A stretch of 64,000 bases of DNA from Neorhizobium tomejilense (GTDB lineage Bacteria; Pseudomonadota; Alphaproteobacteria; Rhizobiales; Rhizobiaceae). The translations under genes and the position numbers were made by a program. The notes beneath the pieces are model-generated. The model saw only the letters and a list, made by a program, of their open reading frames with translations. It searched no databases and had not been told where the DNA came from. Below are positions 17,951-26,231 of the stretch, in pieces; position 1 is the stretch's first letter, and every line of letters starts with the position of its first letter. Location of the stretch: positions 248,001-312,000 of the forward strand of contig PVBG01000003.1 of NCBI GenBank assembly GCA_002968845.1. Reading direction: 5' to 3'.

Positions 17951-17984
17951 ATATTATGAGATTGCAGCGAAATTGTGCAGTGCA
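17951..17984 (-). promoter_or_regulatory. candidate promoter upstream of the small RNA
   Basis: Minus-strand TTGCACTGCACA is followed by 17 bases and TAATAT. The TGCACTGCA core and the spacing match the DUF1127 promoter at 17177-17211. Transcription from here would give an RNA of about 220 bases ending at the small-RNA terminator. No convincing promoter is visible immediately before 17848. Confidence 0.45.
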
Positions 17985-18167
17985 ATATCCGTATGGATGG
18001 CATGCGGTTATTGCATGGCTCACATCGCCGTTGATTCCAATGTACACATTAGAATTTAATAAAAAGTTAAATATCCCGGTAATCGCTGGTTCGACCGGGT
18101 GCGGCGGGAGCAAATTCGCCTATCCACCGCGGTTTCTCGGAGCTGCCAAAAAAGCGTCATTTTCCCT

Positions 18168-18195
18168 TTGCGTGCGCCGAAACGGGTGATATAGA
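18168..18195 (+). promoter_or_regulatory. candidate promoter for tRNA-Leu
   Basis: TTGCGT and TATAGA are spaced by 16 bases, about 54 bases upstream of the tRNA 5' end. Confidence 0.5.
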
Positions 18196-18248
18196 GACGC
18201 GCGCTCCGGAAGGCCTTGTGCGACGAGGATTTTCGACGCGGCTGGGGC

Positions 18249-18333
<85 letters not shown>

Positions 18334-18496
18334 GAACCGCCCCGCATCAAAACCGCCAGGAGTGCGGTCCGAGCCGGTTCTGGCTAAAGGATCGGCGCTC
18401 CTTGAAGCCCGCGGCCGGTCTCTCAAAGTTCCGGCGATGTGCTCATTGAAACCAACGGCTGTCTGAGCACCGCCGCCACGATATGAAGGTATGAAA

Positions 18497-19993
18497 ATGC
18501 AGGTTACCGAAACGCTCGCTGAAGGGCTGAAGCGCGAAATCAAGGTCGTTATCCCCAAGCGGGATATGGAAGCGCAGCTGAACGTGCGCCTCGCCGACGC
18601 CAAGGACAAGGTCCGCATCAACGGTTTCCGTCCGGGCAAGGTGCCGATCGCCCATCTGAAGAAGATGTACGGCAAGTCGATCATGGCGGATCTCGTCAAC
18701 GAGATCGTTCGTGAGCGTCCGACCGAAATCCTCACCGACCGCGGCGAGAAGTCGGCGACCCAGCCGTCGGTCGCCATGACCGAGGACGAGAACGAAGCGG
18801 AAAAGATCCTCAACGCCGAGGTCGATTTCGAATTCACGCTCTCCTACGAAGTCATCCCGGAGATCGAACTGCAGCCGACCGACGGCCTTTCCGTCATTCG
18901 CGAAGTCGTCGAAGTCACCGAAGACGAAGTCAACGAGCAGATCGAGAAGATCGCCGAGAGCGCCCGCACCTTCGAGACCAAGAAGGGCAAGGCTGCCGAT
19001 GGCGACCGCGTCACCATGAACTATCTCGGCAAGGTCGACGGCGTTGCCTTCGACGGCGGCACCGCCGAAGATGCCGAACTGGTTCTCGGCTCCGGCCGCT
19101 TCATCCCGGGCTTCGAAGACCAGCTCGTCGGCGTCAAGGCCGGTGAAGACAAGACCATCACCGTGACCTTCCCAGCCGAATATCCGGCCGCGAACCTTGC
19201 CGGCAAGGAAGCCACCTTCGACGTCACCGTCAAGGAAGTCGCAGCTCCGGCCGCTCTCGAGATCAACGACGAACTCGCCTCCAAGCTCGGCATCGAATCC
19301 GTCGATCGCCTGAAGGAGATCGTCCGCGGCCAGATCGAAAGCCAGTACGGCAACGTCACCCGGCAGAAGGTCAAGCGTCAGATCCTCGACCAGCTCGACG
19401 GCATGTACCAGTTCGACACCCCGCAGGGCCTCGTCGACGCCGAGTTCGACAACATCTGGCGCCAGATCAACACCGACCTGCAGCAGTCCGGCAAGACCTT
19501 CGAAGACGAAGAGACGACCGAGGAAGACGCACGCGTCGAGTACCGCAAGCTTGCCGAACGTCGCGTTCGTCTCGGTCTCGTTCTCTCCGAAATCGGCGAA
19601 CAGGCCGGCGTCGAAGTGACCGAGGAAGAAATGCAGCGCGCCCTTTATGCGCAGCTCCAGCAGTTCCCGGGCCAGCAGAAGGAAATCCTCGATTTCTTCC
19701 GCAACACCCCCGGCGCTTCCGCCTCGCTGCGCGCGCCGATCTTCGAAGAGAAGGTCGTCGACAAGCTGCTCTCCGAGATCAAGGTCACCGACAAGGTCGT
19801 GACCAAGGAAGAGCTGATGGCTGAAGACGAGGAAGGCTCGGAAGGCACTGAAAAGCCGGCCAAGAAGAAGGCCGCTCCGAAGAAGGCTGCAAAGGCTGAG
19901 GCTGCTGACGAAGCCGCCGAAGGCGAAGAAGCTGCCGCTCCGAAGAAGAAGGCTGCTCCGAAGAAGAAGGCCGCTGAAGACAGCGCCGAATAA
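18497..19993 (+). CDS. tig: trigger factor with Lys/Ala-rich tail
   Basis: Ribosome-bound chaperone and peptidyl-prolyl isomerase, 498 residues. The N-terminal ribosome-binding domain contains [20 protein letters not shown] (the GFRxGKxP signature). The FKBP-type domain lies at about residues 160-245 ([20 protein letters not shown] onward), then the helical C-terminal chaperone domain. The ATG at 18497 is preferred over 18491 because GAAGG is eight bases away rather than two, and homologues start MQVTETL. The last 45 residues are a histone H1-like run of Lys, Ala and Pro, longer than in most family members. Confidence 0.95.
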   Translation: MQVTETLAEGLKREIKVVIPKRDMEAQLNVRLADAKDKVRINGFRPGKVPIAHLKKMYGKSIMADLVNEIVRERPTEILTDRGEKSATQPSVAMTEDENEAEKILNAEVDFEFTLSYEVIPEIELQPTDGLSVIREVVEVTEDEVNEQIEKIAESARTFETKKGKAADGDRVTMNYLGKVDGVAFDGGTAEDAELVLGSGRFIPGFEDQLVGVKAGEDKTITVTFPAEYPAANLAGKEATFDVTVKEVAAPAALEINDELASKLGIESVDRLKEIVRGQIESQYGNVTRQKVKRQILDQLDGMYQFDTPQGLVDAEFDNIWRQINTDLQQSGKTFEDEETTEEDARVEYRKLAERRVRLGLVLSEIGEQAGVEVTEEEMQRALYAQLQQFPGQQKEILDFFRNTPGASASLRAPIFEEKVVDKLLSEIKVTDKVVTKEELMAEDEEGSEGTEKPAKKKAAPKKAAKAEAADEAAEGEEAAAPKKKAAPKKKAAEDSAE

Positions 19994-20015
19994 CCTTCGC
20001 ATTGATTGGATAGAA

Positions 20016-20044
20016 AAGCCGGGTCGGCGACGACCCGGCTTTTT
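20016..20044 (+). terminator. Rho-independent terminator after tig
   Basis: AAGCCGGGTCG, loop GCGA, CGACCCGGCTT and then TTTTG, about 23 bases after the tig stop codon. Confidence 0.88.
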
Positions 20045-20075
20045 GTTGTGATGAAACCTCCCGAGTCCGCCGCCC

Positions 20076-21698
20076 ATGATCCGTATTGAAAACATCAGCA
20101 AATCGAACAGCCACCGCATCCTCTTCATCGAGGCCTCCGCGGCGCTGAACCGTGGCGAGAAGATCGGCCTCGTCGGCCCGAACGGGGCCGGCAAGACGAC
20201 GCTCTTCCGGATGATCACCGGCTCGGAAATGCCGGACGAGGGGCAGGTCAGCGTCGAGAAGAACGTCACGATCGGTTATTTCAACCAGGATGTCGGCGAA
20301 ATGGCCGGCCGCAGCGCCGTCACTGAAGTGATGGATGGCGCCGGTCCGGTAAGCACCGTCGCAGCCGAACTGCACGAACTCGAATCGGCGATGGTCGATC
20401 CCGATCGCCTCGACGAGATGGACCAGATTATTGAACGCTACGGCGAAGTACAGGCGCGGTACGAGGAGCTCGACGGCTATGGTCTCGAAGGCCGCGCCCG
20501 CGAGGTTCTCGCCGGCCTGAGCTTCACCCAGGAGATGATGGACGGCGATGTCGGCAAGCTGTCCGGCGGTTGGAAGATGCGCGTGGCGCTCGCCCGCATC
20601 CTGCTGATGCGTCCGGACGTCATGCTGCTCGATGAACCGAGCAACCATCTGGACCTCGAAAGCCTGATCTGGCTGGAACAGTTTCTCAAAGGATATGACG
20701 GCGCACTGCTGATGACCTCGCACGACCGCGAGTTCATGAACCGGATCGTCACCAAGATCATCGAGATCGACGGCGGGTCGCTCACCACCTATTCCGGCGA
20801 CTACGGTTTCTACGAGCAGCAGCGGGCCCAGAACGAAAAGCAGCAGCAGGCCCAGTTCGAGCGCCAGCAGGCGATGCTCGCCAAGGAGATCAAGTTCATC
20901 GAGCGCTTCAAGGCCCGCGCATCCCACGCGGCCCAGGTGCAGAGCCGGGTGAAGAAGCTCGACAAGATCGAGCGCGTCGAGCCGCCAAAACGCCGGCAAG
21001 TGGTCGCCTTTGAATTCCAGCCCGCGCCGCGTTCCGGCGAAGACGTGGTCAACATCAGGAATGTCGCCAAGCGATACGGCAGCCGCTCGATCTACGAAGG
21101 TCTCGACTTCATGGTGAAGCGGCGCGAGCGCTGGTGCATCATGGGCATCAACGGCGCCGGCAAGTCGACGCTGCTGAAGCTGGTAACGGGCTCGACCGAG
21201 CCGGATGAAGGCAGCGTCTCGGTCGGCGCCAGCGTCAAGATGGGTTATTTCGCCCAGCACGCCATGGATCTCCTCGACGGCGACCTGACCGTCTTCGAAT
21301 GGCTGGAAGAACAGTTTCCGCGCGCGGGGCAGGGGTCGCTGCGGGCACTTTCCGGCTGCTTCGGCTTTTCAGGAGACGATGTCGAGAAGAAGTGCCGGGT
21401 GCTGTCCGGCGGAGAGAAGGCGCGCCTGGTGATGGCGGCCATGCTGTTCGACCCGCCGAATTTCCTCGTCCTCGACGAGCCGACCAACCACCTGGACCTC
21501 GACACCAAGGAAATGCTGATCAAGGCGCTGTCGGAATACGAAGGCACCATGCTGTTCGTCAGCCACGACCGGCATTTTCTCGCCGAACTGTCGAATCGCG
21601 TGCTCGAACTGACACCCGATGGCATCCACCGTTATGACGGCGGTTATACGGAATATGTGGAACGCACCGGCTATGAGGCGCCGGGGCTGCGAAGCTAA
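20076..21698 (+). CDS. ABC-F family ATP-binding protein
   Basis: A 540-residue ABC-F protein: two ATPase domains in one chain and no membrane segments. Walker A motifs are GPNGAGKTT (about residue 35) and INGAGKST (about residue 360). Signature motifs are LSGGWKMRVALA and LSGGEKARLVMA. Walker B regions are LLDEPSNHLDL and VLDEPTNHLDL. The Gln/Arg-rich linker (EQQRAQNEKQQQAQFERQQ, around residue 250) is the usual tRNA-interacting P-site motif region. ABC-F members act on the ribosome in translation or antibiotic protection; which subgroup this is cannot be fixed by eye. Confidence 0.93.
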   Translation: MIRIENISKSNSHRILFIEASAALNRGEKIGLVGPNGAGKTTLFRMITGSEMPDEGQVSVEKNVTIGYFNQDVGEMAGRSAVTEVMDGAGPVSTVAAELHELESAMVDPDRLDEMDQIIERYGEVQARYEELDGYGLEGRAREVLAGLSFTQEMMDGDVGKLSGGWKMRVALARILLMRPDVMLLDEPSNHLDLESLIWLEQFLKGYDGALLMTSHDREFMNRIVTKIIEIDGGSLTTYSGDYGFYEQQRAQNEKQQQAQFERQQAMLAKEIKFIERFKARASHAAQVQSRVKKLDKIERVEPPKRRQVVAFEFQPAPRSGEDVVNIRNVAKRYGSRSIYEGLDFMVKRRERWCIMGINGAGKSTLLKLVTGSTEPDEGSVSVGASVKMGYFAQHAMDLLDGDLTVFEWLEEQFPRAGQGSLRALSGCFGFSGDDVEKKCRVLSGGEKARLVMAAMLFDPPNFLVLDEPTNHLDLDTKEMLIKALSEYEGTMLFVSHDRHFLAELSNRVLELTPDGIHRYDGGYTEYVERTGYEAPGLRS

Positions 21699-21993
21699 GG
21701 ATCAAGACAGGAGGCAGGGGCGAAGCGGCGTCGGCCTCCATCGTTTCCGGCCGGCGGACGCTGTGGCAAGGGCGGGAAGTCAACTTCCGTTAGGAAGACC
21801 GTCGTAAGACGTCGTTCCGGCACGCGCGAAAAGACCTCGGTTCGAGGGGGCTTACCGTCGGGCTGACCTGCAGCCGGAACGATTTTCTGCACAGTTTTGA
21901 TTGTCTCATATGCCGTTTGATCTGAATCAGTTTTTAAGGTATCCCTTTTCGCGCCGTAGCGATTTCTGGAATTATACCGCAGGGGGGATATTC

Positions 21994-22884
21994 ATGACGG
22001 CGAGCGATAAGGCCTTTCTCCGACCGGCAATCGGTCTGGTTGGAATGATGTTCCTGTCGGCATGCACGTCGGCGCAGACGACAGCGTCGATCTCTCCCAC
22101 CACCACGACGGTGAAGCCGGCGCCGGTCTCGAAGAAACAGGTCTACCATTACACGCCGGCCGATCGCGACTGCATGAAGCGGGCAATGTATTTCGAGTCC
22201 CAGCGATCGAGCCGCGAAGGGCTGATGGCAGTCGGCACCGTGATCATGAACAGGCTGACCTCGGACGCCTATCCGTCCACGATTTGCGGCATCGTCGCCC
22301 AGGAGCGGCAATTCGCACCGGGCGTGATGACCCGGGCGATGAATGAGGCGACGGTTCCGGAACTCGATGCCGCCGTCGATGCGATCATTCGCGGCGAGCG
22401 GAACCCGGAAGTCAAGGACGCCATGTTCTTCCACACGGCCGGCTTACGTTTCCCCTACCAGAACATGCATTATGTCACGGTTGCCGGCGGCAATGCGTTC
22501 TACGAAAAGCGCGGCAGGGACGGGGATCTGCAGACGCCACCGCCGAAGCCCGTTGATGAATACGTGCTCGCCCTGGTGCAAAGCAATCCCGACCCGTTCA
22601 GCCTGATCCAGGCGAAGGAATTCGACGTTGGGTCGATCCCGGCGACCGGCACGGATCCGATGGTGGCGACGAACGTCCCGGTTCCGATCGAGCGGCCGGA
22701 TCCCTTGGCGATCCGTTCCGCCAGCATCCAGCCGGCTGGAACTCAGCCTGTAAAGCCTTCTGTCGCGCCGGTGATCCTTGCCAGCTCCATGAGCAATGAG
22801 TGGATGCTGCGTTTCGACACCGGCAACGCGAAGCCGATACCGACACCGTCGCCAAAACGATCGCCGGCCGGTGTCGACCGCTGA
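21994..22884 (+). CDS. SleB-like cell wall hydrolase, probable lipoprotein
   Basis: A 296-residue protein with a lipoprotein signal (LVGMMFLSACTS) and a SleB/hydrolase_2 domain at about residues 50-190. The catalytic-region signature reads DRDCMKRAMYFESQRSSREG, then GTVIMNRL and TICGIVAQERQF. It is predicted to cleave peptidoglycan in the periplasm. The ATG at 21994 is chosen for the AGGGGGGATA site and the signal peptide; a TTG at 21901 would give a longer product lacking an N-terminal signal. The C-terminal 100 residues are Pro-rich and probably disordered. Confidence 0.85.
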   Translation: MTASDKAFLRPAIGLVGMMFLSACTSAQTTASISPTTTTVKPAPVSKKQVYHYTPADRDCMKRAMYFESQRSSREGLMAVGTVIMNRLTSDAYPSTICGIVAQERQFAPGVMTRAMNEATVPELDAAVDAIIRGERNPEVKDAMFFHTAGLRFPYQNMHYVTVAGGNAFYEKRGRDGDLQTPPPKPVDEYVLALVQSNPDPFSLIQAKEFDVGSIPATGTDPMVATNVPVPIERPDPLAIRSASIQPAGTQPVKPSVAPVILASSMSNEWMLRFDTGNAKPIPTPSPKRSPAGVDR

Positions 22885-22894
22885 TCCCTGAAGC

Positions 22895-23524
22895 CTATCC
22901 TACCTTCTGCAGCTCGGCAGCCGCGGCATTGTCCTTGTCGTTGGCCCGCTGGTAGGCCTCGCGTAGCGCGAGCCGTCCGAAATACTGTTCAAATGCGGCG
23001 CGTTTTTCGATCGTGCCGAATTGCAGGCCGTAGCCGAGCTGCGAGCCGACATAGACGTCCGCGGCGCTGAAGGTGTCGCCGGCGATATAGGCGTTCGCCC
23101 GGACAGCCGCCTCCAGCGTATCCATGACGTCCTGGTAGGTGCCGTAACCGACCATCCGCTCGCGTTCCTTCGGCACTTCGAAGCCGAGCACGCGGTTGCT
23201 GACGGCTGCTTCCAGCGGACCGGCCGCAAAGAACATCCAGCGGTAATAATCGGCGCGCCGGGCGGGGGCGGGGGCAAGACCCGCCTGCGGAAAGACATCC
23301 GCCAGATAGGCGCAGATCGCCGCGCATTCGGTGACGATGGTCTTGCCGTGCACGATGCTCGGCACCTTGCCCATCGGGTTGACGCTTTTGTAGTTGTCGC
23401 CCTTCATCGTTGTGCCGAAATGCAGGATTTCGGTACGATAGGGGACGCCGACCTCCTCCAGCATCCAGCGGGCAATCCGGCCGCGTGACATCGGGTTCGT
23501 GTAAAGCACAAGTTCATCTGGCAT
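22895..23524 (-). CDS. glutathione S-transferase family protein
   Basis: A 209-residue GST. The thioredoxin-like N-terminal domain carries YTNPMSRGRIARWMLEEVGV, with the candidate catalytic Ser at about residue 12, and the glutathione-binding VNPMGKVPSIVHGKTIVTEC segment near residues 48-67. The C-terminal helical domain follows. The ATG at 23524 is preceded by GGGAGGACC. It is convergent with the SleB-like gene. Substrate unknown; detoxification is a family-level inference. Confidence 0.9.
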   Translation of the reverse strand: MPDELVLYTNPMSRGRIARWMLEEVGVPYRTEILHFGTTMKGDNYKSVNPMGKVPSIVHGKTIVTECAAICAYLADVFPQAGLAPAPARRADYYRWMFFAAGPLEAAVSNRVLGFEVPKERERMVGYGTYQDVMDTLEAAVRANAYIAGDTFSAADVYVGSQLGYGLQFGTIEKRAAFEQYFGRLALREAYQRANDKDNAAAAELQKVG

Positions 23525-23592
23525 GTGGTCCTCCCGGCAGTGATGTCTATGTTTTGGAGCAGCTTGCTTTTCAATCAAGGCGCCAGGGCGAA

Positions 23593-24054
23593 TTAGAGCG
23601 CCTTCCGGTACTGGATGAAGCCGGAGTTTTGGGCGATGCGGTCGTAGAGCCGCCGTGCGGCGGCATTGCTCTCCTGCGTCAGCCAATAGAGCCGCCCGGC
23701 GCCGTTCGCGCGCGCCAGATCTGCCACCGCTTCGATCAGGGCTGCGCCGGTTCCGCGGCCGCGCAGGGTATTCTTGACATAGAGGTCCTGCAGATAACAG
23801 GTCGATTCGGGCAGCCAGCAGGATCGGTGGAAGATGACATGCGCCATGGCGATCATCTTGCCGGTCTCGTCGAATGCGCCAAGGGCATGCATCGGCTCGG
23901 CAGGATCATGAAACCGGCTCCAGGTGAGATCGTACATCTCCTTCGGCAGCACGGTCTCGTAGAAGCGCAGATAGGCTTCCCAGAGCGGCTCCCAGGCGGT
24001 GCGGTCGGCTGGCTCGAGCGGACGGATGATCGCAGGTGTCGTCGTGGCGGTCAT
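23593..24054 (-). CDS. GNAT family N-acetyltransferase
   Basis: A 153-residue GNAT-fold acyltransferase. The acetyl-CoA-binding motif A is LYVKNTLRGRGTGAALIEAV (about residues 92-111) and motif B includes WLTQESNAAARRLYDRI. The start at 24054 has GAGGAAG upstream. It lies between the GST gene and the terminator of icd. Substrate unknown. Confidence 0.88.
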   Translation of the reverse strand: MTATTTPAIIRPLEPADRTAWEPLWEAYLRFYETVLPKEMYDLTWSRFHDPAEPMHALGAFDETGKMIAMAHVIFHRSCWLPESTCYLQDLYVKNTLRGRGTGAALIEAVADLARANGAGRLYWLTQESNAAARRLYDRIAQNSGFIQYRKAL

Positions 24055-24070
24055 GGCAAACTTCCTCACA

Positions 24071-24101
24071 AAAGAAAACGGCGGAGATTGCTCCCCGCCG
24101 T
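24071..24101 (-). terminator. Rho-independent terminator after icd
   Basis: On the minus strand ACGGCGG and CCGCCGT pair around a 10-base loop and are followed by TTTCTTT. It lies just beyond the icd stop codon and upstream of the GNAT gene. Confidence 0.7.
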
Positions 24102-24126
24102 CGAATGATTAGCCGATTTTTCGGAC

Positions 24127-25341
24127 TTAGGCAGCCATGGCCACCTTGAGATTTTCGTCCACCTTGTCGAGGAAGGCGGTCGTCGAGAGCCACGGCTGAT
24201 CCGGACCGATGAGCAGCGCCAGGTCCTTGGTCATGTAGCCGGCTTCGACGGTGTCGACGCAGACCTTTTCGAGCGTCGAAGCGAACTTGGCGAGGTCGGC
24301 ATTGTCGTCGAGCTTGGCGCGATGTGCGAGGCCACGGGTCCAGGCGAAGATCGAGGCGATCGAGTTCGTCGAGGTCTCCTGGCCCTTCTGGTGCTGGCGA
24401 TAGTGGCGGGTGACGGTGCCGTGGGCGGCTTCCGCTTCGACCGTGCGGCCGTCGGGCGAAAGCAGAACCGAGGTCATCAGGCCGAGCGAGCCGAAGCCCT
24501 GGGCAACGATGTCGGACTGGACGTCGCCGTCGTAGTTCTTGCAGGCCCAGACGTAGCCGCCGGACCATTTCAGGGCTGCTGCGACCATGTCGTCGATCAG
24601 GCGGTGTTCGTAGGTGATCTTCAGCGCGTCGAACTGTTCCTTGAATTCGGCGTTGAAGATTTCCTCGAAGATATCCTTGAAGCGGCCGTCATAGGCCTTG
24701 AGGATGGTGTTCTTGGTCGACAGGTAGACCGGCCACTTGCGCATCAGGCCGTAGTTCAGCGAAGCGCGGGCGAAATCGCGAATCGATTCGTCGAGGTTGT
24801 ACATGGCCATGGCCACGCCGGCGTCCGGTGCCTTGAACACTTCCTTCTCGATCACCTGGCCGTCTTCGCCGACGAACTTGATCGACAGCGTGCCCTTGCC
24901 CGGGAACTTGAAGTCGGTTGCCTTGTACTGGTCGCCGAAGGCGTGGCGACCGACGACGATCGGCTTGGTCCAGCCCGGAACCAGGCGCGGCACGTTCTTG
25001 CAGATGATCGGCTCGCGGAAGATGACGCCGCCGAGAATGTTGCGGATCGTGCCGTTCGGGCTCTTCCACATTTCCTTGAGGTTGAATTCCTTGACGCGGG
25101 CTTCATCCGGCGTGATCGTCGCGCACTTGATGCCGACGCCGTGCTTCTTGATGGCGTTGGCGGCGTCGATGGTCACCTGGTCGTTGGTGGCGTCGCGATT
25201 CTCGACCGAGAGGTCGTAATATTCGATGTCGAGATCGAGATAGGGAAGGACCAGCTTGTCCTTGATGAGCTGCCAGATGATGCGGGTCATCTCGTCGCCG
25301 TCGAGATCGACGACCGGGTTGGCTACCTTGATCTTTTGCAT
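24127..25341 (-). CDS. icd: NADP-dependent isocitrate dehydrogenase (homodimeric, eukaryotic-like type)
   Basis: A 404-residue TCA-cycle enzyme converting isocitrate to 2-oxoglutarate with NADPH production. The N-terminus [19 protein letters not shown] and [12 protein letters not shown] substrate-binding region identify the type II subfamily found in alphaproteobacteria and mitochondria. The metal-binding [19 protein letters not shown] and NADP-region [13 protein letters not shown] are also clear. The ATG at 25341 follows AAGAGGAATTCC; the upstream in-frame extension is rejected because homologues begin here. Confidence 0.96.
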   Translation of the reverse strand: MQKIKVANPVVDLDGDEMTRIIWQLIKDKLVLPYLDLDIEYYDLSVENRDATNDQVTIDAANAIKKHGVGIKCATITPDEARVKEFNLKEMWKSPNGTIRNILGGVIFREPIICKNVPRLVPGWTKPIVVGRHAFGDQYKATDFKFPGKGTLSIKFVGEDGQVIEKEVFKAPDAGVAMAMYNLDESIRDFARASLNYGLMRKWPVYLSTKNTILKAYDGRFKDIFEEIFNAEFKEQFDALKITYEHRLIDDMVAAALKWSGGYVWACKNYDGDVQSDIVAQGFGSLGLMTSVLLSPDGRTVEAEAAHGTVTRHYRQHQKGQETSTNSIASIFAWTRGLAHRAKLDDNADLAKFASTLEKVCVDTVEAGYMTKDLALLIGPDQPWLSTTAFLDKVDENLKVAMAA

Positions 25342-25568
25342 GGAATTCCTCTTGGACGTAGAAGGGACCTCAAGGTCCCGACGGGTGGACACCAGTGGGT
25401 GCGCTATAACATCGCCGGGCTGGAACGCAAAGGCATTGAGGCCATCATATGCGGCTTTTCATGCGAGAAAACGCGGCGCGTCCGGACCTGCGGACGATTG
25501 CCCTTGCCAAACCATAATGCCTGATTAATGTCCGGCCAAATCGCTCTCCAACAGCCGGATTTGATCTT

Positions 25569-26099
25569 ATGCGGACCTTGCCGCTTGCCCTTGCCTTTTC
25601 ATTGATCTCGACCCTCACTGCGGCGGCTGATGTGACCGATCCCGTGAAAGAGGTGATGAAGATCACCGAGGACAACTGGAATACCGTCGACAGCGAATGG
25701 AAATACATCTTCGATGCCGATCCGTTGTCTCGCCTGTTCAGCAAGAAATTCCAGGGCGCCTATGCGGAAGCCGCCAAGCACCCGGCCTACGACACGGAGA
25801 ACAACCAGCCGGGCGATCCCTTCGGTTACGACGTGATCACCTCGTCGCAGGACGGCTGTCCGCTGAAGGACATCAAGACGACCTCGGCACAGGGCGCCAA
25901 CGGCATGACGGATGTCACGGTGACCTTCAAGATGTGGACCTGCGTCGATGAGGCGGCGGTGAAGGACAGTGTCAACGAACTGCATTTCGACATCATCCAG
26001 GAAGCCGGCAAGCCGGTCATCGACGACATCCACCGCGTCGCCGACGGCGAGCGGGATTCGGTGATCGAAGAGATGCAGTCGATCGCCAAGGGCGAGTAA
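25569..26099 (+). CDS. secreted protein of unknown function
   Basis: A 176-residue protein with a clear Sec signal peptide (MRTLPLALAFSLISTLTAAA, cleavage about residue 20). The mature part has a helical start, then LSRLFSKKFQGAYAEAAK and GDPFGYDVITSSQDGCPLKD, and two cysteines that could form a disulfide. An NTF2-like or DUF3828-like fold is possible but unproven. It is divergent from icd; FUSC transporter follows 130 bases later. Function unknown. Confidence 0.78.
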   Translation: MRTLPLALAFSLISTLTAAADVTDPVKEVMKITEDNWNTVDSEWKYIFDADPLSRLFSKKFQGAYAEAAKHPAYDTENNQPGDPFGYDVITSSQDGCPLKDIKTTSAQGANGMTDVTVTFKMWTCVDEAAVKDSVNELHFDIIQEAGKPVIDDIHRVADGERDSVIEEMQSIAKGE

Positions 26100-26231
26100 C
26101 TCGGCGATGATCGGGCGGCATGTCGCTCTCTCGATCGTGGCCTTGAGACCCATGCTTGGCCTCGCCAAACCTTGCCCAGGCGATATAGTCGGCGGCCAGG
26201 AGCGGGTATCGGCACCCGCCTGAGGTAGTGG

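Noticed and set aside
17698..18003. Minus-strand frame of 101 codons through the small RNA
   Set aside because: Its start region overlaps the inferred promoter and it has no ribosome-binding site; the sequence is better explained by RNA structure.
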